Shown here one piece after another: positions 1 through 10,553 of a stretch of DNA of 64,000 bases. Positions within the stretch are counted from its first letter, which is position 1, and every line of letters starts with the position of its first letter. Under the pieces are notes generated by a model, which was not told the origin of the DNA, did no database searches, and worked only from the letters and a program-made list of their open reading frames with translations. The DNA is taken from assembly GCA_947259495.1 (NCBI GenBank), contig CAMYLV010000010.1:159513-223512 (forward strand). The letters run 5' to 3'. Position numbers and translations under genes: made by a program. The DNA is from an uncultured Desulfobacterales bacterium (GTDB lineage: Bacteria > Desulfobacterota > Desulfobacteria > Desulfobacterales > JAHEIW01).

Positions 1-469
1 CGGTGCGCGAATTTAAGTCCCACTCCCGCCAGGGAGCAATTACCTTGATGCCGGGATCAAGTGAAAGATAACCCAGTTCAAAACGAACCTGATCATTGCC
101 TTTACCGGTGGCACCGTGACTGACGGCATCGGCTTTTTCATGGTGAGCAATTTCGATCTGGCGCTTTGCAATCAGCGGTCTGGCCAGAGAAGTTCCCAGT
201 AAATACTGGCCCTCGTAAATGGCATTGGCACGAAAGGCCGGAAATACATAAGCGCTGACAAATTCCTCCGTCAGATCCTCAATATAAGCCTTGGCCGCTC
301 CGGTTTTATAAGCATTATTCTTGATCTGTTCCAGATCGTCTGCCTGGCCGATAGCAGCCGAAAAGGTGACCACCTCACATTGATAGGTTTCAATAAGCCA
401 CTTTAAAATAACCGATGTATCCAGCCCACCGGAATACGCCAGCACCACTTTGTTGATTTTAGCAGTCAA
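1..469 (-). CDS. argG: Argininosuccinate synthase, N-terminal part (runs off window edge)
   Basis: Not in the ORF track. Manual translation from a TTG at 469 preceded by GGAGG gives (M)[33 protein letters not shown]...; the [12 protein letters not shown]-binding motif is typical of ArgG. Confidence 0.93.
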   Translation of the reverse strand, partial: MTAKINKVVLAYSGGLDTSVILKWLIETYQCEVVTFSAAIGQADDLEQIKNNAYKTGAAKAYIEDLTEEFVSAYVFPAFRANAIYEGQYLLGTSLARPLIAKRQIEIAHHEKADAVSHGATGKGNDQVRFELGYLSLDPGIKVIAPWREWDLNSRT

Positions 470-503
470 AATATATACCTCCGGTTAAGCGTTCTATCTT
501 CTT

Positions 504-636
504 CCTAAATTGAGCATTAGAATTCCATTTCAATAATAAGTGGTCGCTTTTTTAAATTTGAAACGCTCAATTTTGTACCTAAGTTGAGCCTTTGTCGAAG
601 TTGCCGTTTTTTTAATTTGAAACGCTCAACTTAGGT
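504..636. repeat. Tandem imperfect hairpin repeats between argG and argF
   Basis: ACCTAAGTTGAGC (577-589) / GCTCAACTTAGGT (624-636) perfect 13-bp inverted repeat; TTTTTTAAATTTGAAACGCTCAA (548-570) repeated at 607-629. Confidence 0.75.
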
Positions 637-1545
637 GCTTATAAGGATATCCAGTATGGCCTTGTGCATATGAAGCTTGTTCTCGGATTGATCCCAAACA
701 ACGGAATGAGGTCCTTCCAGAACCGCTTCGGTAATTTCTTCTTCTCGATGGGCCGGCAAGCAATGCAGCACAATCGCATCTTTGGCAGCTTTGTCCAGAA
801 GCGCTGTGTTCACCTGAAAAGGTGCAAAGATTTTCTGGCGGGCCTCCTGCTCGGCCTCCTGTCCCATACTGGCCCAGACATCCGTATTGACCACATCCGC
901 ATCTTTAACTGCTGCGATGGGATCCGAATTAAGGGTAATCCTGGCAGCCGGTTTTTTTGTGGCGTTGGCCACAATTTGCGCGTCCGGGAAATAATCCTCG
1001 GGACATGCCAGATGAAGTTCGAAACCCAAAGCGGCGGCGGCATTGATCCAGGATTGCGCCATATTGTTACCATCCCCGATCCAGGCGATTTTTATATTCT
1101 CAACAGACCCTTTGTATTCGATAACCGTCAGCAAATCGCTCAAAACCTGGCAGGGATGATGGGCATCTGTTAGGGCATTGATCACCGGAATGGTGGAAAA
1201 TTCCGCAAATTCTTCAATCGTTTCTTGAGAAAACGTACGAATCGCTAATGCATCCAGATAACGCGAAAGGACCCTGGCGGTATCTTTTATGGGTTCATCC
1301 CTCGACATTTGCGTATCTTTGGAGCTGATAAAAAGCGGCGAGCCGCCCAACTGCACCATGGCGGTCTCGAACGAGACCCGGGTGCGGGTCGACGGTTTAT
1401 CAAATAGAAGCCCGAGGCTTTTGCCGGTCTGCGATGGTTCGGCAATGCCTTTCTGCTTTTTTTCTTTAAGCTCAACTGCCCGCTTAAAAAACGCCTCAAA
1501 TTCTTCTTTGGTCAGATCGGCCAGACTCAGCAGATGTTTGCTCAT
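631..1545 (-). CDS. argF: Ornithine carbamoyltransferase
   Basis: 304 aa; FDKPSTRTRVSFETAM carbamoyl-phosphate motif and HCLPAHREEEIT. Confidence 0.97.
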   Translation of the reverse strand: MSKHLLSLADLTKEEFEAFFKRAVELKEKKQKGIAEPSQTGKSLGLLFDKPSTRTRVSFETAMVQLGGSPLFISSKDTQMSRDEPIKDTARVLSRYLDALAIRTFSQETIEEFAEFSTIPVINALTDAHHPCQVLSDLLTVIEYKGSVENIKIAWIGDGNNMAQSWINAAAALGFELHLACPEDYFPDAQIVANATKKPAARITLNSDPIAAVKDADVVNTDVWASMGQEAEQEARQKIFAPFQVNTALLDKAAKDAIVLHCLPAHREEEITEAVLEGPHSVVWDQSENKLHMHKAILDILIST

Positions 1546-1569
1546 AAATATACCCTTTGGATTTAAATT

Positions 1570-2766
1570 TTAGGAAGATACAGTCTCAGCCAATATTTTG
1601 TCGAGGCACGCTATCAGTTGATCAATTTCTGCTTTAGAAATGATCAGGGGCGGAATAAATCTTAAAATACGATCCTGAATACAATTGATTAAAAAGCCGT
1701 TTTGCATACATTGCTTCACGACCGGCGCACCGTCGATTTCAAGCTTCATGCCCAGCAACAGACCCCGCCCGCGCACATCTTCAATAATGGTATGCCGGTC
1801 TTTTAACGCGAGCAATTTTTCTTTGAAATACGCTCCGGTGGTTTTACTCTTTTCGATAACCCTGTCGTCCACCAGAATTTTACAAACCTCCAGGGCCGCT
1901 GACGTAACAATGGGGGTTCCGCCAAAAGTAGAAGCATGGGCGCCGGGTCCGAAAGCGGTGGCAATCGTTTCTCGGGCCAACATCGCCCCGATGGGCAATC
2001 CGTTGGCCAGCGCTTTGGCCAGGGTCATGATATCCGGTTCAATTCCAAAATGTTGATAGGCGAAAAGCTGCCCGGTGCGTCCCATGCCGGTCTGAATTTC
2101 ATCAAAAATTAACAGCGTCCCGGTTTCATCACAGATTTGTCTGACCGTTTGCAAATAATTCTCATCCGCTGAGCGAACACCGCCTTCACCCTGAATGGGT
2201 TCTAGCATAACGGCACAGGTAGAGGGCCCGATGCGGGCATTCAGCGCCGGGGTGTCATTGAAGGGCACAAAATCAAAACCTGCCAGGACCGGATCAAAAC
2301 CTTTTCTGATTTTTTCCTGACCCGTGGCCGAAAGGGTCGCCAGAGTGCGTCCATGAAACGAGCGCTCCATGGTGATGATTCGAAAGCGGTCTGCTTCTCC
2401 GCGGTCTTTGAAGTATTTGCGCGCCAGTTTAATGGCCGCCTCATTAGCTTCGGCTCCGCTGTTGCCAAAAAAAACACGGTCAGCAAAACTGTTTTCCACC
2501 AACCAGGCAGCCAGATCCACCTGGGGCAATGTATAATACAGATTCGATACATGCAGCAGCGTTTCGATCTGTCGGGAAACAGCTTTGCTGATGCGTGGGT
2601 GGGCATGGCCCAGATTGCACACCGCGATTCCGGCTACAAAGTCCGTGTAAGATCGGCCGGCCGTGTCCCAGAGCTGACAGCCACGTCCCTTCTCAAAAGC
2701 AACCGGAAACCGTTGATAGGTGGCCGCCATAACTTTATCGGCGAGTTGCATGAGCGCTGCAGTCAT
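1570..2766 (-). CDS. argD: Acetylornithine aminotransferase
   Basis: 398 aa class III aminotransferase; [18 protein letters not shown] and [17 protein letters not shown] motifs; in an arg cluster. Confidence 0.96.
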   Translation of the reverse strand: MTAALMQLADKVMAATYQRFPVAFEKGRGCQLWDTAGRSYTDFVAGIAVCNLGHAHPRISKAVSRQIETLLHVSNLYYTLPQVDLAAWLVENSFADRVFFGNSGAEANEAAIKLARKYFKDRGEADRFRIITMERSFHGRTLATLSATGQEKIRKGFDPVLAGFDFVPFNDTPALNARIGPSTCAVMLEPIQGEGGVRSADENYLQTVRQICDETGTLLIFDEIQTGMGRTGQLFAYQHFGIEPDIMTLAKALANGLPIGAMLARETIATAFGPGAHASTFGGTPIVTSAALEVCKILVDDRVIEKSKTTGAYFKEKLLALKDRHTIIEDVRGRGLLLGMKLEIDGAPVVKQCMQNGFLINCIQDRILRFIPPLIISKAEIDQLIACLDKILAETVSS

Positions 2767-3659
2767 GCTGTCACCTCCGTTCCGATGCCACTGTCGGTAA
2801 ACAATTCCAACAGAATGGAATGCCGCTGGGTGCCATTGATGATCTGAACTTTTTCAACGCCATTTTCGATCGCTTTAAGACCGTATTCAATCTTGGGGAT
2901 CATACCGCCTGAAATACCCTGCGCGTCAATCATCTTTTTAATCTGCCGCGCGTTAATTGAACTGATCAATTGACCGTCGGCGTCCAAAACGCCATCCACA
3001 TCCGTGAGCAATACAAGGCGGCCAGCTTTAAGCGCCATCGCGATACGACTGGCCACCAGATCTGCATTGATATTGAAAGTTTCTCCGGCCTTGCCGGCAC
3101 CCACCGGTGCAATAATAGGGATAAAGCCCCGCTGAGTGAGCGTATCGATAATTTCGGAATTGATGCAGGTGACCTCCCCGACCAGACCCGGATCAATAAT
3201 TTCCGGTGGCTTATTGTTGTCTGGCTGTTGCACGATCTGGAGCTTCTGGGCTTGAATCAGTCCTCCGTCTTTGCCGCTCAGACCGACAGCCTTACCTCCC
3301 TGCTGATTGATCTGGTGAACGATTGCTTTGTTGACCTTGCCGCCCAAAACCATTTCAACCACATCCATGGTGCGTTCATCGGTCAGGCGCATACCGCGCA
3401 CAAATTGGGGTCGAATACCCATCTGGTCCAGCACCGAATTGATCTGAGGTCCCCCGCCGTGCACCACAACCGGATTGAGACCGATAAATTTTAGCAGGGT
3501 AATATCGCGGGCGAAATCTTGCTTGAGCTGTTCATCGACCATGGCGTGTCCGCCGTATTTGATCACGATCGTCATTCCATAAAAGCGCCGAATATAGGGC
3601 AGCGCCTCTATGAGAATGTCGGCGACACTGGGGGTCGAGGCATTTTTGTTTTGGGTCAT
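2763..3659 (-). CDS. argB: Acetylglutamate kinase
   Basis: 298 aa; [19 protein letters not shown] and LLTDVDGV motifs; overlaps argD by 4 bp. Confidence 0.97.
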   Translation of the reverse strand: MTQNKNASTPSVADILIEALPYIRRFYGMTIVIKYGGHAMVDEQLKQDFARDITLLKFIGLNPVVVHGGGPQINSVLDQMGIRPQFVRGMRLTDERTMDVVEMVLGGKVNKAIVHQINQQGGKAVGLSGKDGGLIQAQKLQIVQQPDNNKPPEIIDPGLVGEVTCINSEIIDTLTQRGFIPIIAPVGAGKAGETFNINADLVASRIAMALKAGRLVLLTDVDGVLDADGQLISSINARQIKKMIDAQGISGGMIPKIEYGLKAIENGVEKVQIINGTQRHSILLELFTDSGIGTEVTA

Positions 3660-3766
3660 TTTAGCTTAATTAAAATTGGCTCGGTTATGTTTTCCCGTTC
3701 GGCAGTGAAGCATACTCAGATAAGGACAAAGTGCATAGCGCATGCGTTGAAAATAGGAATTAAAAA

Positions 3767-5140
3767 CTAAAGGATGTAGCGACTCAGATCCTCATCGTCC
3801 TTTATTTCTTGCAACTTGGATTCCACATCATTTTTGCCGATTACTATTCGCTTTTTTGTTACGTCCGGTGCTTCGAAAAGAATGTCTTCCAGCAGACGTT
3901 CCATAACGGTCTGCAGCCTGCGGGCGCCGATATTCTCGGTACGATTGTTGACCTCTTCGGCAATCCTGGCGATGGCTTCAACCGCATCTTCTTCAAAGGC
4001 AACGTCAACGCCTTCAGTCTTTAATAGGGCCACATACTGCAACAACAGGGCATTTTTGGGTTCCGTTAAAATCCTGATAAACTCATTTTTGCCCAGAGCA
4101 TCCAGCTCAACGCGAATAGGAAAACGGCCCTGCAGTTCTGGGATTAAATCAGAGGGTTTGACTGTATGGAATGCGCCGGAAGCCACAAACAAAATATGAT
4201 CGGTTTTTACAGGCCCATATTTGGTCGTCACGGTGGATCCTTCAACAATAGGCAACAAATCTCTCTGAACCCCTTCCCGGGACACATCCGGACCCTGACC
4301 GCTGTTACGCCCAGCAATTTTGTCGATCTCATCAAGAAAAATAATTCCCGATTGTTCGACCTTTTTAATGGCCTTTTTGACGACTTTATCCATATCCACT
4401 AGCCCCTGCACCTCTTCTTGAGCCATGATTTCCATCGCCTCGGGCACCTTTACCTTTCGCCGTTTGGTGGATTTGGGGAATGCACCGCCCAGCATATCTT
4501 TAAAGTTAATGCCCATCTCTTCCATACCGATATTTGAAAAAATTTCAACCATCGGCATGCTGCGATCAGTCACATCCAAATCGACAAATCGATTATTCAG
4601 TTTGCCGCGGCGCAGCATATTTCGCAGTTTTTCCCGGGTTGACGATGACTCTTCATTTGCGGAAGTGACCAGTTCAAATTGAACTTCTTTTGGTTCTTCG
4701 GTCCGCGGTGTCGCCGGCTCACCTGATTTCGGCAGTAATAAATCCAGCATTCGTTCTTCAGCAACCTGCCAGGCTTTATCTTTTACCGCCTCCCTTTCCC
4801 GTGATTTAAGGGCATTAATCGTCAATTCGAGTAGATCTCTGACCATAGACTCAACATCGCGACCGACATAGCCCACTTCGGTAAATTTGGAGGCTTCCAC
4901 TTTTGAAAAGGGGGAATCCGTCAGCCGGGATAAGCGTCTGGCAATTTCGGTCTTACCGACGCCCGTAGGGCCGATTAAAATAATGTTTTTAGGTGCAATC
5001 TCATCCCGCAAATCTTCAGGAACCTGCTGGCGGCGCCAACGGTTGCGCAATGCAATGGCAACCGAGCGTTTGGCTTTGTCCTGGCCGATAATGTATTTAT
5101 CCAGTTCTTCGACAACCTCTGAGGGCTTTAATGGGTTCAT
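3767..5140 (-). CDS. hslU: ATP-dependent protease ATPase subunit HslU
   Basis: 457 aa; [40 protein letters not shown]-terminal LSRYIL. Confidence 0.98.
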   Translation of the reverse strand: MNPLKPSEVVEELDKYIIGQDKAKRSVAIALRNRWRRQQVPEDLRDEIAPKNIILIGPTGVGKTEIARRLSRLTDSPFSKVEASKFTEVGYVGRDVESMVRDLLELTINALKSREREAVKDKAWQVAEERMLDLLLPKSGEPATPRTEEPKEVQFELVTSANEESSSTREKLRNMLRRGKLNNRFVDLDVTDRSMPMVEIFSNIGMEEMGINFKDMLGGAFPKSTKRRKVKVPEAMEIMAQEEVQGLVDMDKVVKKAIKKVEQSGIIFLDEIDKIAGRNSGQGPDVSREGVQRDLLPIVEGSTVTTKYGPVKTDHILFVASGAFHTVKPSDLIPELQGRFPIRVELDALGKNEFIRILTEPKNALLLQYVALLKTEGVDVAFEEDAVEAIARIAEEVNNRTENIGARRLQTVMERLLEDILFEAPDVTKKRIVIGKNDVESKLQEIKDDEDLSRYIL

Positions 5141-5671
5141 TTAGAGTTCCTCTACCAAGATATGCGCATTGGTAAACACACATATTGATGCCGCAATCTT
5201 CATGGCTTCTTCGACAATTTTACGGGCACTGATTTCCGCATGCTCGGTAAGGGCCAATGCCGCTGCTTGTGCAGCAACCCCCCCGGATCCAATTCCGATG
5301 ATCGCTTGATCCGGTTCAATCACATCACCGTTGCCGGAAATCAGATACATATGTTTGGCATCCACGGCAATCATGAGCGCTTCCAGACGTCTTAAATATT
5401 TGTCGGTTCGCCAGTCCCGGGCCAGTTCAACAGCCGCGCGAGTCAGATTTCCGTTGTACTGTTCGAGTTTGTGTTCCAGACGTTCAGAAAGATTCAAAGC
5501 ATCAGCTGTGGCGCCGGCAAATCCGACAATAATTTTATGCTGATAAATTTTTCTGACTTTTTTGGCCTGATGTTTGATGATGGTGTTGTTCAGCGTAATC
5601 TGACCATCACCGGCAACCGCCGCTTTGCCTTTGTGTCTGACGGCTAAAATAGTGGTTCCATGCATGTTCAT
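5141..5671 (-). CDS. hslV: ATP-dependent protease peptidase subunit HslV
   Basis: MHGTTILAVRHKGKAAVAGDGQITLNNTI. The internal Met start at 5671 is preferred over the track start (5719) because GAGGG lies just upstream. Confidence 0.96.
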   Translation of the reverse strand: MNMHGTTILAVRHKGKAAVAGDGQITLNNTIIKHQAKKVRKIYQHKIIVGFAGATADALNLSERLEHKLEQYNGNLTRAAVELARDWRTDKYLRRLEALMIAVDAKHMYLISGNGDVIEPDQAIIGIGSGGVAAQAAALALTEHAEISARKIVEEAMKIAASICVFTNAHILVEEL

Positions 5672-5688
5672 CGGATCCCTCTTATAGT

Positions 5689-5710
5689 GGTTGTAAAAAA
5701 CGTTCCGATT
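5689..5710 (-). repeat. Dispersed hairpin element, partial copy E (right end, inverted)
   Basis: GGTTGTAAAAAACGTTCCGATT versus reverse complement of the copy A end GGTTGTCAAAAAAACGTTCCGATT. Confidence 0.6.
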
Positions 5711-5893
5711 AGATAACACCAGAATTTAGTACGATTCGAAGGCTTTCATAGGCAAAGATCCTCATCCATTTTCAGACAAAATTCAGGTTACATGCTGCGG
5801 CAATATGGATAGCCAGCCTTTGAGCAAGGCAGCACCCGCAGCCCATTATGATCCACTTATCTGAATATTTCCATATTTATTTACCTAACCGGA

Positions 5894-6829
5894 TTACTTC
5901 CGGGGGTGCGCCTTGTCGTAAGTTTCCATTAAATGATCAATACTGACATGCGTATATTTCTGAGTCGTCGAAAGACTTTTGTGTCCTAAAAGCTCTTGCA
6001 CCGCACGTAAATCTGCTCCCGCATCCAGCATGTGGGTGGCAAAGGTATGCCGCAGAGCATGGGGCGACACCGGTGTCAAAAGGCCCACGGCGGCGACCAG
6101 TTTTTTTAAAATTCTGGCAACCGAGCGTGACGTCAACCGTTTGTTGAACCGGTTTAAGAATAAAGGACCATTGGTTGCGGCTTCCAGACCGATTTGCTTT
6201 TGCAGCCGGCTGCGATAGACCTTTATGGCGGTTAACGCCTTCTGACCAACGGGTACCATTCGCTGTTGATTGCCCTTGCCGAGCACCCGTATCACGGCTG
6301 CTTCAAAATCCACATCCGCCAAATTCATCTGGGTAAGCTCGGAAACGCGAATGCCGCTGGTGTAAAGGGTTTCAAAAATGGCACGGTTTCTTAAATCCAG
6401 CAGGGTATCGGTCTGGATTGAATCCAGCAGCCGAAACATTTCATCAACCGAGAGATAAACCGGTATTGTTTTATCCTGTTTGGGCGTCATAACGTGCTCG
6501 GCCGGATTCTCGGATAGAAACCCTCTTTTTTCTAAAAACTTGAAAAAAGATCGAATTGCTGAAAGCTTGCGGGCAACTGTCGTTTTTTTGTTCTTGCGGT
6601 GCAAAAAACCCAGATAACCCCTGATCATTATCCCGTCAATCTGTTTTAAATCCACTACATGTGGGCGTTTCTGAGGAGCTTTCATAGACCGATGGAAACC
6701 GGTCGCAAAAGAAAAAAAATCTTTGAGATCCTTCCGGTACGCGCGGCAGGTATGATCTGAATACCCTTTTTCCGTGACAAGGGATTCTATAAACGAACCG
6801 ATCAACGGATTTTCCGGATGGGATTCCAT
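5894..6829 (-). CDS. xerC: Tyrosine recombinase XerC-like
   Basis: 311 aa; LYTSGIRVSEL, HALRHTFATHMLDAGADLRAVQELLGHKSLSTTQKYTHV. Confidence 0.92.
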   Translation of the reverse strand: MESHPENPLIGSFIESLVTEKGYSDHTCRAYRKDLKDFFSFATGFHRSMKAPQKRPHVVDLKQIDGIMIRGYLGFLHRKNKKTTVARKLSAIRSFFKFLEKRGFLSENPAEHVMTPKQDKTIPVYLSVDEMFRLLDSIQTDTLLDLRNRAIFETLYTSGIRVSELTQMNLADVDFEAAVIRVLGKGNQQRMVPVGQKALTAIKVYRSRLQKQIGLEAATNGPLFLNRFNKRLTSRSVARILKKLVAAVGLLTPVSPHALRHTFATHMLDAGADLRAVQELLGHKSLSTTQKYTHVSIDHLMETYDKAHPRK

Positions 6830-6843
6830 ACGAAGTTTCTCTT

Positions 6844-7416
6844 TTAGAACACAAGCAGTTTTTGCAATTCATGCCAAGAGCCCACCTCAACAAACGGGTG
6901 TTGCTCGCGATTCCAGGGCTGCCGGAATAGAACCGGTTGTATGCCGGCAGCCTGAAGCAAAAAACAGGTTTCGAGTCGATCATCGACAAAATATTCAATT
7001 TGGCGTTGCTGAAGAATGCCGACTTTGGCCGCATGTGAGCCCGTGGCGATGATTTCAATCGAGGCCGGATTCAGGTGCAGCCTTTCGTTGACCCAACCAT
7101 CCAACGGACCCGCATAGGGGCGTGCGGTTACAAACATCAAAGGCCCGTATTGTCTTCCCAGATGAGACAACACGTCCGACGCCCCTGCAATCGGATTCAA
7201 GGGCATTTTGTAGTTTCCATCCAGGATACGGGATACGACGGCATCGATGGTCTTGGGTTCGATATCGAGACAGTCCGCCAGATTATAACAGGTAATATCT
7301 TCATATGTGATGCTGTTGAGGTTAAACTCCTGTCGGGCGATTTCAAGAAACAGGGTCATCGTATCAGCAACCACACCGTCGATATCAAAGGCAACTGAAG
7401 CTGGATCAATCATCAT
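6844..7416 (-). CDS. HAD-superfamily-like hydrolase
   Basis: AFDIDGVVADT (motif I), FVTARPY, YFVDDRLETC. Confidence 0.72.
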   Translation of the reverse strand: MMIDPASVAFDIDGVVADTMTLFLEIARQEFNLNSITYEDITCYNLADCLDIEPKTIDAVVSRILDGNYKMPLNPIAGASDVLSHLGRQYGPLMFVTARPYAGPLDGWVNERLHLNPASIEIIATGSHAAKVGILQQRQIEYFVDDRLETCFLLQAAGIQPVLFRQPWNREQHPFVEVGSWHELQKLLVF

Positions 7417-7588
7417 CGGTATCCGTTATGGGTTATGGGTTATTTGTTATGCATTCAATGATCAGTGGGTTTGATTGTATAACCCCGGCTGTTCGAAAAT
7501 TCTGCGCTGGGTGTTTACCAACACTAATTTGTCCCCAAAGGGCGGTCGAATCCTGTTAACGAATAACCCGTAACGAATAACCCGCTCT

Positions 7589-8167
7589 TTAAGCCGCAGC
7601 TCGCCGGGTTTTCTTTTTTAACCTGGAAATACGACGTCTGAAAATGGTGGCCTTTTTCTTATCTTTGGCCTCCAGCGCCGCCTGACGTTCCGCTTTCAAG
7701 GTCTTGATCTTTAGCTTCAAGTCCCGCGTGCTGGCAGCTGCTTTTTTTGCCGGTTCGTCTTTGATGCCCTTTGCTTCTTTGATTTCGCTGATTAATTCAG
7801 CTTTTTTCATAGCGTGCACACCGGCAATTCCCGGTATGTCTTTGGCCATCTCCCGGAGTTCTTTGACCGTCATCTTATCCAGGGGTTTTTCCTGGGCTAT
7901 CACTGGCTTTTTCGTATCCTCGGCTGGCTTTTCCGCTGTTGCTTCCGGCTTCTCCTCGGCTTGCGCAGAAGTCTCCCGGGTTTCGGCCGGCTTCTCCTCG
8001 GCTTTTGCTGCTGCCTCCTGGGTTTCAGCCGGCTTCTTCTCGGCTTTTGCTGCTGCCTCCTGGGTTTCAGCCGGCTTCTCGTCGGCTTTTGCTGCCGCGT
8101 GGGTTTCCTCCCCTGTATCCGCGGTTTTCTCTGATTTCTCCTTGGCTTTCTCGGGCTGCTCACTCAT
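7589..8167 (-). CDS. Low-complexity repeat protein with Rho N-terminal-like (SAP/HeH-like) motif
   Basis: Start at 8167 (MSEQPEKAKEK) has AAGGAGA upstream; AAAKAEEKPAETQE repeats followed by MTVKELREMAKDIPGIAGVHAMKKAELISEIKEA. Confidence 0.75.
   Translation of the reverse strand: MSEQPEKAKEKSEKTADTGEETHAAAKADEKPAETQEAAAKAEKKPAETQEAAAKAEEKPAETRETSAQAEEKPEATAEKPAEDTKKPVIAQEKPLDKMTVKELREMAKDIPGIAGVHAMKKAELISEIKEAKGIKDEPAKKAAASTRDLKLKIKTLKAERQAALEAKDKKKATIFRRRISRLKKKTRRAAA
7960..8105. repeat. Coding tandem repeat, about 42-bp unit (14 aa, AAAKAEEKPAETQE)
   Basis: Repeated ctcggcttttgctgctgcctcctgggtttcagccggcttct units visible by eye. Confidence 0.85.
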
Positions 8168-8316
8168 TTGTCTCGATCTCCTTTTTGCGTTTATTGAAAG
8201 CACAAGCGGAGGCTGCAAAGCCTCCGCCTATGGATGATGCAGGACCTATCGATTTTTCAATTTATGACAAAAATTAAAATTGCCAGATATCAAAATAAAC
8301 CGATACGTTCAATCAT

Positions 8317-9081
8317 TTATTCTTTATCGCCCCTGTCTAGAAGGCGTGCAAAGGGCTTGAATAGGTCCATCGGAAGCGGAAAGATCACTGTCGAATTGCT
8401 TTCGGTGGACATTTCATTCATGGTTTGCAGATACCTGAGCTGCAGGGCTGTGGGGTGTTGCTCGATGATCGCGGACGCCTCGGCCAATTTGGCGGCCGCC
8501 TGAAATTCACCCTCGGCATTGATGACTTTGGCGCGCCGTTCCCGTTCGGCCTCAGCCTGGCGTGCAATCGCGCGCTGCATCTCTGAAGGCAAGTCAATAT
8601 GTTTGAGCTCCACTGTGGCGACTTTGATGCCCCACGGATCCGTATGCGTATCCAGTATCTCCTGCAGTTCCGTGTTGATTTTTTCCCTTTCGGACAGCAG
8701 ATCATCCAGTTCTGACTGTCCGCATACACTTCGCAAGGTGGTCTGGGCCAGCTGAGACATGGCGTAACTGTAATTTTCAACTTCAATGATCGCTTTGATG
8801 GGATCGATCACTCTAAAATAGATAACGGCATTGACCTTGACTGAGACGTTGTCTCTTGTAATCACGTCTTGCGGATCCACATCCATGGCAACCAGACGCA
8901 AGCTCACCTTTATCATTTTATCAATCAGCGGAATTAGAATGATCAGCCCCGGCCCTTTGGCAGCGAGGACACGACCCAGCCTGAATATCACGCCGCGCTC
9001 ATATTCGTTAAGTATTCGCAAAGCCGCCGACAGGAAAAAGATAACCAGCACAAGAATGACAATAGGCGTGAAAATGCTCAT
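8317..9081 (-). CDS. SPFH/band 7 (slipin/stomatin-like) membrane protein
   Basis: 254 aa; [30 protein letters not shown] and [19 protein letters not shown]. Confidence 0.92.
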   Translation of the reverse strand: MSIFTPIVILVLVIFFLSAALRILNEYERGVIFRLGRVLAAKGPGLIILIPLIDKMIKVSLRLVAMDVDPQDVITRDNVSVKVNAVIYFRVIDPIKAIIEVENYSYAMSQLAQTTLRSVCGQSELDDLLSEREKINTELQEILDTHTDPWGIKVATVELKHIDLPSEMQRAIARQAEAERERRAKVINAEGEFQAAAKLAEASAIIEQHPTALQLRYLQTMNEMSTESNSTVIFPLPMDLFKPFARLLDRGDKE

Positions 9082-9257
9082 GCTATCCTCCTTATATCGC
9101 GTAATGGGTGAATGGGACGAGTTGGTTATGGCTTAGCACTAACGGACGCAATACTCAAGTCAAACATCCGCCGGTTGCCAGCCAGCCCACTGGAAATTCG
9201 ATTCCGGATATTTTTTGCGGCCCCCCGGCTAAAACCGCCGCTTTGCGCCCCTGGAAG

Positions 9258-10553
9258 CTAAGCCCCGGAAGGTTCATCCAAGCGTTCAACCTCCAGCATC
9301 AAATTAACGACGCTGACAACCCGCACTTTGGTGTTTTCATCCACTTCTTCCTGCGCTTTGGCATTCCACAGCTCCCCATGGATAAACACCTTGCCCTCAG
9401 GCGTCAGGGCTTTTTTAACAATTCCAATTTCACCGACCAGCCCCTTTGTGCCGGTCCGGGGTTTGGACATCTGGGCCCGAAATACCAGCCCGGCCACGAA
9501 CACAAAAAATGCGGATATCAAAATCAGGGTGGGCAGTAAAACCGTCCAAGACAATTCCATGTCCGGGCCGGTGCCTTTAAACATCATCAATGAGCCTAAC
9601 AACAGCGCAAGAATACCGGCCACACTTAACAGCCCGTAGCTGGGAATTTTCATCTCCATAATGAAAAAAATAATGGCCAGAACAATGAGCAGGATCCCGG
9701 CGTAGTTGACCGGCAGGGTCTGCAGCGCGAAAAAGGCCAATACCAGGGATATGCCGCCGATCACCCCCGGAAAAATAGCGCCGGGATGGGACAGCTCGAA
9801 ATAAAGTCCGGCCAGGCCGAGCATAAGCAAAATATAGGCAATATTGGGGTTGCTAATGGTCTTTAAAATATTGGTCCGCAAAGAGGGTTCGACGATCACT
9901 TTCTGGGCCTTGTCCAGCTTCAGTTGGCCTTTGTCCCCAATTTTACGGCCATTCAGCTGTCGGATGAGATCATCGGTGTCTTCGGCAATAAGGTCGATGA
10001 TATTCTCTTTGAGGGCCTCGGTTTCCGTAACCGAGACACTCTCCCGAATGGCCTGCTCAACCCATTTTTGATTGCGTCCGCGTTTTTCAGCAACACTCTT
10101 GGCATGAGCAACCATATCATTGATCACCTTTTCCGACATTTTGCCGCTGATATCTTTGCCTCCCGCGCCGACCGGATGGGCCGCCCCGATATTGGTCCCG
10201 GGCGCCATCGCAGCGACATCAGCGGCCATTGTAATCATTACGCCGGCCGAAGCGGCCCGGGCACCGCGCGGCGCGACAAAAACCACAATCGGCACATTGC
10301 TTCCCAGAATGTCTTTGATGATCAGCCGCATCGATTCTGCCAGCCCACCGGGGGTGTCCAGCTCAATAATAAGGCAGGCCGCTTCTTCATTTTCAGCTTT
10401 TTCAATGCTGTCTTTTATATATTCCGCAATACCCGGGCTGATGGCATCGTTAATGTTAACGATATATATATCGCCCTTTGCCGCCCAGGTGCCGCTGACA
10501 AACAACAGCGCAAAAAAGCATATCAATAGAACAATCGCCGCTTTAGCTTTCAT
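9258..10553 (-). CDS. NfeD family protein (ClpP-like protease domain plus membrane and OB domains)
   Basis: 431 aa; LIIELDTPGGLAESMR, ARAASAGVMITMAADVAAMAPGTNIGAAHPV, TM segments, C-terminal OB-like region; next to the SPFH gene. Confidence 0.92.
   Translation of the reverse strand: MKAKAAIVLLICFFALLFVSGTWAAKGDIYIVNINDAISPGIAEYIKDSIEKAENEEAACLIIELDTPGGLAESMRLIIKDILGSNVPIVVFVAPRGARAASAGVMITMAADVAAMAPGTNIGAAHPVGAGGKDISGKMSEKVINDMVAHAKSVAEKRGRNQKWVEQAIRESVSVTETEALKENIIDLIAEDTDDLIRQLNGRKIGDKGQLKLDKAQKVIVEPSLRTNILKTISNPNIAYILLMLGLAGLYFELSHPGAIFPGVIGGISLVLAFFALQTLPVNYAGILLIVLAIIFFIMEMKIPSYGLLSVAGILALLLGSLMMFKGTGPDMELSWTVLLPTLILISAFFVFVAGLVFRAQMSKPRTGTKGLVGEIGIVKKALTPEGKVFIHGELWNAKAQEEVDENTKVRVVSVVNLMLEVERLDEPSGA

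Noticed and set aside
664-1173. Many long antisense ORFs opposite arg, hsl and flagellar genes (for example 664-1173, 2353-2847, 4425-4682, 55210-55968)
   Set aside because: They are fully opposite strongly recognised genes, lack recognisable domains, and are expected in moderately GC-rich DNA.
7704-8277. Overlapping plus-strand and alternate-frame ORFs in the repeat-rich region
   Set aside because: Stop-free frames are a by-product of the 42-bp coding repeat; only the minus-strand frame has a good SD and a domain-like C-terminus.
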